Counted from the first letter of the stretch, positions 1 to 6,424 are shown. The stretch is 7,519 bases of DNA from an uncultured bacterium (GCA_938042205.1 CALIRS010000098.1:1-7519); one strand, 5' to 3'. Notes: generated from the sequence alone by a model not told the origin. Translations and numbers: made by a program.

Positions 1-192
1 AGGCTTATAAACTTTGTCAGGATATTTTTCGGTTAGTTTCCAGATGCAACCATTAATCGTCTTTGGATGAAAATCTGGATCTGACGCTCTAATTTTTGAG
101 AGCAGTTCTGACCAGTGCATCTCTTCCGATTTCTGTTCAAGTAGCTCAAGAGCCTTTGCATATATACGACGTGTTACCTTATCAGGCTTCAT
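1..192 (-). CDS. Hypothetical protein, winged-helix-like N-terminus (partial, runs off the left edge)
   Basis: An open frame of 64 codons begins at ATG 192 and continues without a stop to the window edge. The translation is hydrophilic, reads MKPDKVTRRIYAK at its start and ends NGCIWKLTEKYPDKVYKP. The alternation of basic helices, a WSELLSKI helix and a HPKTINGCIWKL stretch resembles the small winged helix-turn-helix domains found alone or at the N-terminus of some restriction-type or regulatory proteins; this is resemblance from memory, not a firm family assignment. An in-frame ATG at 201 is the other possible start, but the weak Shine-Dalgarno GGAAAG (208-203) is 1 nt from it and 10 nt from ATG 192, so 192 is preferred. 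It lies about 70 bases downstream of tRNA-Ser(CGA) on the same strand. Role unknown; DNA binding is an inference. Confidence 0.6.
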   Translation of the reverse strand, partial: MKPDKVTRRIYAKALELLEQKSEEMHWSELLSKIRASDPDFHPKTINGCIWKLTEKYPDKVYKP

Positions 193-268
193 ACAACTCA
201 TACTTTCCAAAAACTTTACTTTTTATAACCTTATTTTGTTTAAGTTTACTTTCAAGCCTTTCTTCTCA

Positions 269-300
269 GGGTGGCGGAGGGAGAGGGATTTGAACCCTCG
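269..300. repeat. 32-bp direct repeat, copy 1 (tRNA-Ser 3' end plus flank)
   Basis: This stretch is identical to 627-658. It covers the T-arm, acceptor 3' strand, discriminator and CCA of tRNA-Ser(CGA) plus three bases beyond. Identity of the tRNA part is expected for isoacceptors; the few flanking bases add little. The two copies are in the same orientation and enclose tRNA-Arg(CCG). Confidence 0.85.
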
Positions 301-362
301 TCACCGGATTACGGTGAAGTGGTTTTCGAGACCACCGCCTTCGTCCACTCGGCCATCCCTCC
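272..362 (-). tRNA. tRNA-Ser(CGA)
   Basis: Type II tRNA of 91 nt including an encoded CCA. Acceptor GGAGGGA pairs with TCCCTCC and the discriminator is G. The anticodon stem GTGGT/ACCAC encloses the loop CTCGAAA, giving anticodon CGA (326-328 on the plus strand), which reads UCG. The long variable arm has stem CACCG/CGGTG, and the T-arm is GAGGG-TTCAAAT-CCCTC. The long variable arm and G73 are standard serine identity features. It is the last of three tRNA genes on this strand; no clear terminator follows. Confidence 0.97.
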
Positions 363-455
363 ATTTTGACTGTTTGTTCCTCACTGTTAGTTATTTGACT
401 TAAAAGGTTTTTATTTTTTAGCCAGATTCTAACAGCCCGCAACTAAATACTATAA

Positions 456-531
456 TGGCGCGCCCGGCGCGACTCGAACGCGCAACCTCTGGCTCCGGAG
501 GCCAACGCTCTATCCGTTGAGCTACGGGCGC
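456..531 (-). tRNA. tRNA-Arg(CCG)
   Basis: Cloverleaf of 76 nt with encoded CCA. Acceptor GCGCCCG/CGGGCGC, D-arm GCTC/GAGC, anticodon stem TTGGC/GCCAG (with a T27-G43 wobble) around loop CTCCGGA, giving anticodon CCG (496-498 on the plus strand), which reads CGG. T-arm GCGCG-TTCGAGT-CGCGC, discriminator G. A20 in the D-loop, an arginine identity element in bacteria, is compatible with the loop AACGGATA. Its 5' flank GGTCACCAGAAT is identical to that of tRNA-Arg(ACG) on the other strand. Confidence 0.97.
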
Positions 532-607
532 ATTCTGGTGACCTGGCAATCTGGAAACTTACACATGGTTCTTGCTCCAACCTCGAAGCACCACATATTA
601 CTACATT

Positions 608-623
608 ACTATGTCACTATGTC
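608..623 (-). repeat. Tandem GACATAGT octamer (two copies) between tRNA genes
   Basis: On the minus strand the octamer GACATAGT occurs twice head to tail here. Single copies are at 758-751 (minus), 6393-6400 (plus, followed by GAC) and 6417-6424 (plus). All lie upstream of tRNA genes in the direction of transcription: tRNA-Arg(CCG), tRNA-Ser(GGA) and tRNA-Arg(ACG). It may be a remnant of duplicated sequence or a regulatory site; function is not established. Confidence 0.5.
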
Positions 624-626
624 CTC

Positions 627-658
627 GGGTGGCGGAGGGAGAGGGATTTGAACCCTCG
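627..658. repeat. 32-bp direct repeat, copy 2 (tRNA-Ser 3' end plus flank)
   Basis: Identical to 269-300 in the same orientation. Here it is the 3' end of tRNA-Ser(GGA) with CCA and three bases beyond. The copies are 358 bp apart, so recombination between them would remove tRNA-Arg(CCG). Confidence 0.85.
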
Positions 659-724
659 AGACCCCTCTTCAGGGTCTACGCGATTTCCAGTCGCGCGCAC
701 TAGTCCAGGCTATGCGATCCCTCC
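630..724 (-). tRNA. tRNA-Ser(GGA)
   Basis: Type II tRNA of 95 nt with encoded CCA. Acceptor GGAGGGA/TCCCTCC, discriminator G. Anticodon stem CGCGA/TCGCG with loop CTGGAAA gives anticodon GGA (686-688 on the plus strand), reading UCC and UCU. The long variable arm forms AGACCC/GGGTCT; T-arm GAGGG-TTCAAAT-CCCTC. It begins about 75 bases after the tadA stop codon on the same strand, so co-transcription with tadA is possible. Confidence 0.97.
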
Positions 725-798
725 ATATTTCACCGCCAGTTACAGCAGCAACTATGTCACATTTATATTTTAACCTTGTGAGAATTTTTTTTAAGAAA

Positions 799-1281
799 TT
801 AGACCTGCTTCTTCCGCAATATCTTAAAAAAACTTCTCATTAGAGTTCTTACTTCTTCTTCACGGACACCTTTAACTACTTCAGCTACCTGATGGTTTAA
901 TCGTTTATCCTCAAGAAGTGTGTAAAGACTTTTGACAGCACCCGCCTTTTCATCCTCGACTGCATAAACCACTCTGTCAATTCTTGAAAGAACTATAGCT
1001 CCGGCACACATCGGACAAGGTTCAATAGTCGCATATAGTGTACATCCTGCAAGCCTCCAGTTTTTAAGTCGTGAAGCCGCCTTCCTGATAGCAATAATTT
1101 CAGCATGAGCCGTAGGATCATTCTTCCCTTCCCGCAAATTGTGACCTCTACTTATCACTTCCCCCTGGCAAACAATCACACAGCCGACAGGAACTTCGCC
1201 TTTTTGAGCAGCCTTCCTGGCTTCTTTGATCGCCTCTGCCATAAACCTGGCATCTAAATCCTCGATACTTAAATCCTTCAT
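799..1281 (-). CDS. tadA: tRNA adenosine(34) deaminase TadA
   Basis: A 160-residue cytoplasmic zinc enzyme that deaminates A34 of tRNA-Arg(ACG) to inosine, allowing one tRNA to read CGU, CGC and CGA. The cytidine-deaminase fold signatures are intact: H59-A60-E61 within NDPTAHAE (zinc ligand and catalytic proton shuttle), and P88-C89-P90-M91-C92 supplying the two zinc cysteines. The N-terminal EVPVG and the C-terminal MRSFFKILRKK helix are typical of TadA rather than of free-nucleoside deaminases, and the length matches. ATG 1281 lacks a clear Shine-Dalgarno; the later Met14 would start right at the core helix, and known TadA proteins have a similar short N-terminal extension, so 1281 is kept. 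It lies 93 bases downstream of the giant exported-protein gene and upstream of three tRNA genes on the same strand. Its expected substrate, tRNA-Arg(ACG), is at 6452-6528. Confidence 0.96.
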   Translation of the reverse strand: MKDLSIEDLDARFMAEAIKEARKAAQKGEVPVGCVIVCQGEVISRGHNLREGKNDPTAHAEIIAIRKAASRLKNWRLAGCTLYATIEPCPMCAGAIVLSRIDRVVYAVEDEKAGAVKSLYTLLEDKRLNHQVAEVVKGVREEEVRTLMRSFFKILRKKQV

Positions 1282-1374
1282 TTGGACACCGTTCGCTTAC
1301 AAATAATAACAAATATCCAGCTTGTGGTGCTGCTCAAATTGATAATGGTCTCATCCCTCATTTAAAGTATTAAA

Positions 1375-4300
1375 TTATTCTCTAACATAAAAAAGGCGTA
1401 GCCTAGGGGCTACTGCAGTATGCGATCGATGACAATAAGCACAGAGATCAGTGTCTGCTTCCATTCTCCCAGGTGGAATTACATATTCGTAAGAAGTGGT
1501 AGTATCCCCATCTATATTTTTCGAAATTACCCTGAAATAATATACTGTATTTATTTCAAGCCCCGTAATAATCACGGTGTGGGTTGTAACCAGTTCAGTG
1601 GTCTCAGTCGTTTCGTACGAATAAGTCTCTGTTGAAGAATGGGAAGTTGTATCATAAACAACCTTCGAAGTAGATGGGATATCCGTTGACCAGGTAATAG
1701 TAGTAACTGTTGGTTGCGGAGTAGTATCCGAAGCAGGAACAATATGGACAGCCTTTACACCCGATATAACAGGAGCAGGGTCTATCCGTAAAGGCTTTGA
1801 AAATTCAGAAGTTGAACCTTCATCATCAATCACAATTGCTACAACTCTATCCCTTGAAGTTATCGATAATCCTTCAGCAGGCATTTTAAACTCAAATTTT
1901 CCATCTCTAACTTTTGTAGAACCAAGATACATATTTGCCTGCCCTGAGATATCAGCAAGATAAATTTCTATATTACATCCGTTGAAAACTTCAGAGCTAT
2001 CTTCCAACCCTACATATCCTTCAACGGTAAGCAAATTCTCAAAAAGTATTGCAGATACAATCACTGGTGAATCTATACCTTTATTTGGTTGATGAATTGA
2101 AAAAACACCATCATTGTCGGTATGACCATCTTCTCCAAGATCAATACTAAAACCGTTGCTGAAAAACCTTGTTTTTGTAATCTCCACACCGCTTCCAGAT
2201 TTCACTGCAATGCCGCTGGTGTTCGCCAAAAACGCACAGTTATCAATAATGATATTGCTATCAAATGATCTGATATCTGAAGAAGGAGAAACCGGAGCGA
2301 TACTCCTGTCAAAATCAAGTTCATTTGACTGGGCAATACAAATAGTATCTGTCCATTTATTTTTAAAACTCACAAAGATCTGTGAATTTGACTTCACGAT
2401 CGTTTCAGATGGAAGATTTATCCTGAGAACACGTAGATTTACTGTACCCGTGGAATCACTCGCGTCGATTCTGTGAATGGTACCGTCTGGTTCAACAATT
2501 TCAGCAGATGATCCTCCATATATCAAAATAGCTAACTCCTCTGAATCAGCCTGCAAAATTGCAGCTTTTCCCAGGCTTTCAAATGTGGTAAGAGAGTACG
2601 ATGAATATGTATTCGTTTCAATCCCAGTATGACTTCGGGTAAATGCGGCAATTGGTGCAGAAGATCTTATCTCCATAGCCATGTATTGACCACTTTCAAG
2701 CGCTTCTTTAAAAACAGGAACCTCAAAGGAGTTAAACTTCTCACCGGCTTCGATGTTAAAGGAATACGATATCTTAGTTCCGCCTTCTGTGGTTAATGAG
2801 ATATCCACTGCAGAATCCTCAAGTGCTACCACCTCGAATTCATCCTTGATTACACCTACCAGGTTTTGTGAAGCTGGAAAAAGAAGAACACTTTCACCAT
2901 TAGATGTCTCTTTTGCTGCGTAGAGGGGTTGCTCAGATTTAAGAACAATCACTTCATCTTCTTTTGTCTGATATACAAATGGTGCTACTGTAGTTTCATA
3001 ACTATAAGAGTTATCAGAAAATCTATGGGCAATGTTTACAGGAATTTCCACTTCTTCTTCGTAAGGGATCGCTATTAATTTATCTCCTTGCTCTAAATGG
3101 GTGGCAAATGCATGACCTTTGTAAGAATTTCCTCCTATCGCTGAAAAGCCTGAATCAAGAGGCGACACATAAAAATAGGATGGCGAACGAACTCTTGCAG
3201 CATAATCTCTAACATTAAATTCTATATTTTGACTACCAGAAATTAAATAGCTTCTCTCTCCATCTAAAACTCTTAAGAGGGCATTTAAGGTGCCAACGTG
3301 AGCCATTAACGACTTCTGTGTTGCAGGTATAACTACAGAATGATTATCAGGGAAAACTCGTTCTCTCTGAAGAAGAAAAGATAATGATTCGCCATAGGCA
3401 TATGAAACCTCAGAGGTCGTTTCTTCTGAATTTATCCAGCAAATACTTCCACCTGTATCATCCTTAGAAAGAATATAATCTACCAACCGCGAAGTATTTC
3501 GATTAATAAACGCCCCACTTAAAGTAGTTTCTGGACTTTTAAGCGCAACGAATTCCTGAGAGCTTTTCCTGCCAGGATCTTGCTGTGAATAAAGTCGCTC
3601 GTACTGATAGGAAGAGATATAAATTCCATTTCTGAAACCAGAGAAGTTTAATCTTCTAATTTCCGAAAATGGTGCCACAAGAGTTAACCCATCTTTAAAA
3701 GGAATATTTGTCCCGGAAATTACAAGACTTGATCCTGAAGAAATTCTTTGCTTGCTACCGTCAATGATAAGGGGATCGGTAATGGGTGGTAGTTCTTCAA
3801 ATGGTGAAATCACAAATTCATCAGTTAATTTGTTATAAGATGGGTCGGAGGTATCTAAAGCAAATACCAGCGTTTGTCTCTCCTTTAGAGCATTTACATT
3901 AATAATTGCTTGACGTAAACTTCCCTGAATCCTTGCATCACCTTCTTTGAAATCAGAGCTATTTGTAACTACTTCATAGCTAAAACCAAAATCCACTCCC
4001 GAGATGAATTCCTCTTTACCGACTTCAACGATTGAGGTATGTTCATAAATGTTTTTTTCAGGACTTGTGTCAGTTGACCAGCTATCTGTAACAAATGAAT
4101 CTTTACCTCCGAAAGCCTGTTTCTTGATAAGAGACCCTTTCTGATAATCAGCAACAAAGGTTTGTTCAGGTAATAGCTCATAGACTGTAAACCCCGCATT
4201 TAATCTGCGTCTTTCGGATTCTGCAAGAGAAACTGCACTCACAGCCACCACATATGAGTGATCAGCACGAGCTGGTAAATGATAGATCCCATCACGGTCA

Positions 4301-5808
4301 GTTTTCGTTTCAAAGCAGAAGATATCTTCACTGTCAATCGTTCCATTCCCGTTGACATCTTCATAAAGTCTTACCAAAACCCCGCTTTTTACCTTATCAC
4401 CACTTTCAAAAGCAGACCCATCAGAGTCGAAGTCCTCGAAAACGCGGCCGGTTATTTTATCGAAATATACCTCAGGTTCCGGAGATATAGCCTTAGCTAC
4501 AGGAAAAATTCCAGCTGCTGAAAACCTTACCGCTGAAAAGGAATAGAGATTCTGGTTTCGTTCAAATAATTCCTCAGGAGCAGTCGGATCAAGTTGAAAA
4601 TATAATGTTGCCAGGTTTTTTTGCGACTCAAGAACACGTGTAAACGGGAAATATGCTCCTTTTCCTTTATGAGGCGAAACAAAAATCGGCGCATCTGTTC
4701 TCGAGTTTCCAAAAAAACCTATAGTCACAGTAGATTGCGTGGTCTCAACAGAAAAAAATTCTAAATAATCGTAGGAGCCTGCGACAGAGTTATAAATTTT
4801 TGAAATGGAAGAGTTGCCCGATAGCCTGACCACAGCGAAGGTTTCTGTTGTTGAAAGCGGTAGGGTATTATCATATTCTCCCTGAGCACAAATAAATGAA
4901 GAAATTCCAGTATTTTTATCGATAACAAGCTGCATCAAACGTTCTTGAATATTTGTGGAGTTAAGTGTTTGTAAAGACGAAAGAGCCACTGAATTTCCAG
5001 ATTTCTTATCGCTGAAATAAAATAGACTCGAAAGTTTAGCATTATCAGAAATATTTGGACCACTGGTCGCTTTTGAACCCACCTTTTTAATTTCAAACTT
5101 AGTACCATCTACAAATTTAAATACCCCGGAAGGCATTCCAAGAAAAAACACTTCTTCCGGCTGATGGATGTTATCATCAAGGGATGACTCAATAACAGTC
5201 GCATACCATTTACCTACTTCCTTCTTAAGTCTGACTGCTGCCGGTGTATTATCTAAGAATCCAGGAGGCGAGCTAATCACCACATCAATTTTCTCGGAAT
5301 TTGTGAATCCTATTTCTTGCCAGGCATTTTCAGAGCCTTTCCCCGAAGGGATTGTTTCCTTAAGTACTTCGATAACATCCATGGTAGCTGTTAGATTTGA
5401 GTAAGACTCCGCAAAAGAATTACCATAATACATGTAAATTGTTTTCTTTTCGTAAGGTAAAAGCTCCGGGATCTTAACCCAGATAATTGCCCGTTTGTCC
5501 ACCTCAGATTCAGAGGGCCATTTCTCTATCCAGAATGAAAGGTGGTTTTCTTCCTCATCAACAAATCTTATGTCTTCCCCCTCCGAACGACACTTCGAAA
5601 AGTCAAAGACTTTTCCATCAAGTTCAACTCTTATTTGATAGTTGGTAAGTTTCTGCCCGCTTTTTTCAACGATGAGCAAAGGTTCGCGATATCTCCAGCC
5701 TGTTAACCACGCGGTCGGAGAAGGAGTTGCCCATAAGAAAATAGCAGATGCCATTAAGCTGATTATTAAAAATATAAAAATATGCTTGCGAGAAACATTT
5801 AGCTTCAT
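1375..5808 (-). CDS. Giant exported multidomain protein (DUF2341, SdrB-like, beta-helix, FnIII, single CXXCH)
   Basis: A 1477-residue protein, probably cell-surface or secreted; function unknown. Modules, by similarity to known families: signal peptide (residues 1-28, hydrophobic core 10-27); DUF2341 (about 33-130, with IIWVKIPEL and YMYYGNS); an unassigned beta-rich region (131-450); an SdrB-like domain (451-518) with two acidic calcium-type loops, DFDSDGSAFESGD and DVNGNGTIDSED; the start of a right-handed beta-helix (629-734, with GSLRQAI and LPPITDPLIIDGS); about 440 unassigned residues (735-1175); return to beta-helix (1176-1253, with SIDLGEDG); an Ig-like domain (to 1342); FnIII (1345-1446, TITWSTDIPSTSKV to VYYFRVIS); and one heme-type CAYCH (Cys1456, Cys1459, His1460) 18 residues from the end. 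ATG 5808 puts Met directly before the signal peptide. An in-frame TTG at 5829 has a GGGGA about 10 nt upstream and would add seven residues. The C-terminus looks truncated, because doubled-CXXCH proteins normally continue with more heme motifs. Confidence 0.88.
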   Translation of the reverse strand: MKLNVSRKHIFIFLIISLMASAIFLWATPSPTAWLTGWRYREPLLIVEKSGQKLTNYQIRVELDGKVFDFSKCRSEGEDIRFVDEEENHLSFWIEKWPSESEVDKRAIIWVKIPELLPYEKKTIYMYYGNSFAESYSNLTATMDVIEVLKETIPSGKGSENAWQEIGFTNSEKIDVVISSPPGFLDNTPAAVRLKKEVGKWYATVIESSLDDNIHQPEEVFFLGMPSGVFKFVDGTKFEIKKVGSKATSGPNISDNAKLSSLFYFSDKKSGNSVALSSLQTLNSTNIQERLMQLVIDKNTGISSFICAQGEYDNTLPLSTTETFAVVRLSGNSSISKIYNSVAGSYDYLEFFSVETTQSTVTIGFFGNSRTDAPIFVSPHKGKGAYFPFTRVLESQKNLATLYFQLDPTAPEELFERNQNLYSFSAVRFSAAGIFPVAKAISPEPEVYFDKITGRVFEDFDSDGSAFESGDKVKSGVLVRLYEDVNGNGTIDSEDIFCFETKTDRDGIYHLPARADHSYVVAVSAVSLAESERRRLNAGFTVYELLPEQTFVADYQKGSLIKKQAFGGKDSFVTDSWSTDTSPEKNIYEHTSIVEVGKEEFISGVDFGFSYEVVTNSSDFKEGDARIQGSLRQAIINVNALKERQTLVFALDTSDPSYNKLTDEFVISPFEELPPITDPLIIDGSKQRISSGSSLVISGTNIPFKDGLTLVAPFSEIRRLNFSGFRNGIYISSYQYERLYSQQDPGRKSSQEFVALKSPETTLSGAFINRNTSRLVDYILSKDDTGGSICWINSEETTSEVSYAYGESLSFLLQRERVFPDNHSVVIPATQKSLMAHVGTLNALLRVLDGERSYLISGSQNIEFNVRDYAARVRSPSYFYVSPLDSGFSAIGGNSYKGHAFATHLEQGDKLIAIPYEEEVEIPVNIAHRFSDNSYSYETTVAPFVYQTKEDEVIVLKSEQPLYAAKETSNGESVLLFPASQNLVGVIKDEFEVVALEDSAVDISLTTEGGTKISYSFNIEAGEKFNSFEVPVFKEALESGQYMAMEIRSSAPIAAFTRSHTGIETNTYSSYSLTTFESLGKAAILQADSEELAILIYGGSSAEIVEPDGTIHRIDASDSTGTVNLRVLRINLPSETIVKSNSQIFVSFKNKWTDTICIAQSNELDFDRSIAPVSPSSDIRSFDSNIIIDNCAFLANTSGIAVKSGSGVEITKTRFFSNGFSIDLGEDGHTDNDGVFSIHQPNKGIDSPVIVSAILFENLLTVEGYVGLEDSSEVFNGCNIEIYLADISGQANMYLGSTKVRDGKFEFKMPAEGLSITSRDRVVAIVIDDEGSTSEFSKPLRIDPAPVISGVKAVHIVPASDTTPQPTVTTITWSTDIPSTSKVVYDTTSHSSTETYSYETTETTELVTTHTVIITGLEINTVYYFRVISKNIDGDTTTSYEYVIPPGRMEADTDLCAYCHRSHTAVAPRLRLFYVRE
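1389..1413 (-). terminator. Possible intrinsic terminator overlapping the end of the giant gene
   Basis: On the minus strand GTAGCC, loop CCTA and GGCTAC form a 6-bp GC-rich stem, followed after GCC by six T. The element lies inside the last codons of the exported-protein gene (stop at 1377-1375). The stem is short and the T-run is offset by 3 nt, so strength is uncertain. If active, it separates the giant gene from tadA. Confidence 0.45.
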
Positions 5809-5860
5809 AACAAAGCCATTGATATTCAAAAAATTGTCTTCCCCGAGACTGAGCTTCTTG

Positions 5861-5890
5861 ATTATAAGCTCTTTACTTGCATTTATTCAA
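5861..5890 (-). promoter_or_regulatory. Sigma70-type promoter of the exported-protein gene
   Basis: On the minus strand a -35 TTGAAT (5890-5885) is followed after 18 bases by a perfect -10 TATAAT (5866-5861). Transcription would begin near 5854, leaving a leader of roughly 25 nt to TTG 5829 or 45 nt to ATG 5808. No operator is evident around it. Confidence 0.65.
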
Positions 5891-6098
5891 GTGAAAGGCA
5901 ATCTATCGAGAGCAATATTAACAATAATCCTTAGAGTGGTGTTTGTGGTAATCTTCAAACTGGAAAGGACATTTGATATCTATTATCCTATAAACATGAT
6001 TCTATAAATATAATACGTTTTAGAATGTTATAAACCCTGTTTGGTGATGCTTTTTTGGTAATTTGAAATCAGTTAAAATTACTTGCTCAGTGCATGAA

Positions 6099-6192
6099 GG
6101 AGAGATGGCCGAGAGGCTGAAGGCACTCGCCTGCTAAGCGAGTAACCCGGCTGAAACCGGGTTCGAGGGTTCAAATCCCTCTCTCTCCGCCA
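6099..6192 (+). tRNA. tRNA-Ser(GCT)
   Basis: Type II tRNA of 94 nt with encoded CCA. Acceptor GGAGAGA/TCTCTCC, discriminator G. Anticodon stem CTCGC/GCGAG with loop CTGCTAA gives anticodon GCT (6133-6135), reading AGC and AGU. The long variable arm is a clean 7-bp stem AACCCGG/CCGGGTT; T-arm GAGGG-TTCAAAT-CCCTC. A TAAAAT at 6074-6079 could be its -10 but no good -35 accompanies it. Part of its 3' end is duplicated at 6367-6384. A weak CTTA/TAAG stem followed by T5 (6194-6213) may help end transcription. Confidence 0.97.
6168..6185 (+). repeat. 18-bp direct repeat, copy inside tRNA-Ser(GCT)
   Basis: The T-loop, T-stem 3' strand and start of the acceptor 3' strand of tRNA-Ser(GCT) (GGTTCAAATCCCTCTCTC) recur exactly at 6367-6384, 199 bases further on. 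Intact tRNA on one side and a 3' fragment on the other is the arrangement left by elements that integrate into tRNA 3' ends (attL/attR-like). No integrase is present in the window. Confidence 0.8.
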
Positions 6193-6246
6193 GCTTAGTT
6201 GTATAAGATTTTTGCTTGTACTTTGAAAAAAGTAATGAAAAAGAAA

Positions 6247-6259
6247 GGATTTGAACCCT
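6247..6259 (-). repeat. Inverted 13-nt copy of the tRNA-Ser T-arm
   Basis: GGATTTGAACCCT is the exact reverse complement of part of the serine T-arm at 6166-6178 region. Eleven bases of it (6247-6257) also form an inverted repeat with 6367-6377, bracketing the hairpin region. Its end overlaps a small AACCCT/AGGGTT palindrome (6254-6267). Confidence 0.7.
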
Positions 6260-6269
6260 AAAGGGTTTG

Positions 6270-6298
6270 TTAAGGGGAAGTTGGTTGTTCTTCCTTAA
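6270..6298 (+). repeat. Imperfect hairpin upstream of the large palindrome
   Basis: TTAAGG, a 2-nt GG bulge and AAG (6270-6280) pair with CTTCCTTAA (6290-6298) around a 9-nt loop. It is the middle of three successive hairpins between 6254 and 6363 and gives the region a structured-RNA appearance. No function is assigned. Confidence 0.5.
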
Positions 6299-6313
6299 AG
6301 TAATGTAAGGAAT

Positions 6314-6363
6314 GATCACTCCCAGGAGGGGAAACCTCCGGGTTTCCCCTCCTGGGAGTGATC
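6314..6363 (+). repeat. Perfect 23-bp palindrome with UCCG tetraloop
   Basis: Bases 6314-6336 are perfectly complementary to 6341-6363, with only TCCG (6337-6340) between. The arm begins GATCACTCCC and ends GGGGAAACC. In a plus-strand transcript the loop is C(UCCG)G, a member of the exceptionally stable UNCG tetraloop class; on the minus strand it would not be, which favours plus-strand function if it acts as RNA. No T-run follows, so it is not a classical terminator. It lies 3 bases upstream of the duplicated tRNA-Ser 3' fragment. Confidence 0.9.
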
Positions 6364-6366
6364 GGC

Positions 6367-6384
6367 GGTTCAAATCCCTCTCTC
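6367..6384 (+). repeat. 18-bp direct repeat, orphan tRNA-Ser 3' fragment
   Basis: Exact copy of 6168-6185 without any tRNA 5' half, anticodon arm or variable arm. After TCTCTC it diverges (ATCATAAT) and lacks the rest of the acceptor and the CCA. It is best read as an attachment-site-like or duplication remnant, not a functional tRNA. Confidence 0.8.
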
Positions 6385-6392
6385 ATCATAAT

Positions 6393-6424
6393 GACATAGT
6401 GACTTTTTAACGCAGTGACATAGT
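6393..6424 (+). repeat. Two GACATAGT octamers upstream of tRNA-Arg(ACG)
   Basis: GACATAGT occurs at 6393-6400 and 6417-6424. With the following AGTAAATGGTAATATG this matches, with small gaps, minus-strand sequence 623-594 upstream of tRNA-Arg(CCG), supporting common ancestry of the two tRNA-Arg upstream regions. Confidence 0.55.

Noticed and set aside
96..293. Plus-strand open frame of 65 codons
   Set aside because: It is antisense to the partial winged-helix-like gene and runs into tRNA-Ser(CGA); low-complexity GGGGR tail comes from the tRNA acceptor.
2156..2476. Plus-strand open frame of 106 codons inside the giant gene
   Set aside because: Antisense shadow of a long frame whose domains are clearly on the minus strand.
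5827..5829. TTG start for the giant gene
   Set aside because: A GGGGA lies about 10 nt upstream, so it remains possible, but ATG 5808 places the start directly at the signal peptide; the ATG was preferred.
5642..6007. Plus-strand open frame of 121 codons
   Set aside because: Its first half is antisense to the signal peptide and DUF2341 coding region and its second half covers the promoter region; no domain and no convincing ribosome binding site.
6134..6373. Minus-strand open frame ending EREGFEPSNPVSAGLLA
   Set aside because: This ending is the well-known false translation of the reverse complement of a tRNA-Ser gene; the rest covers the palindrome.
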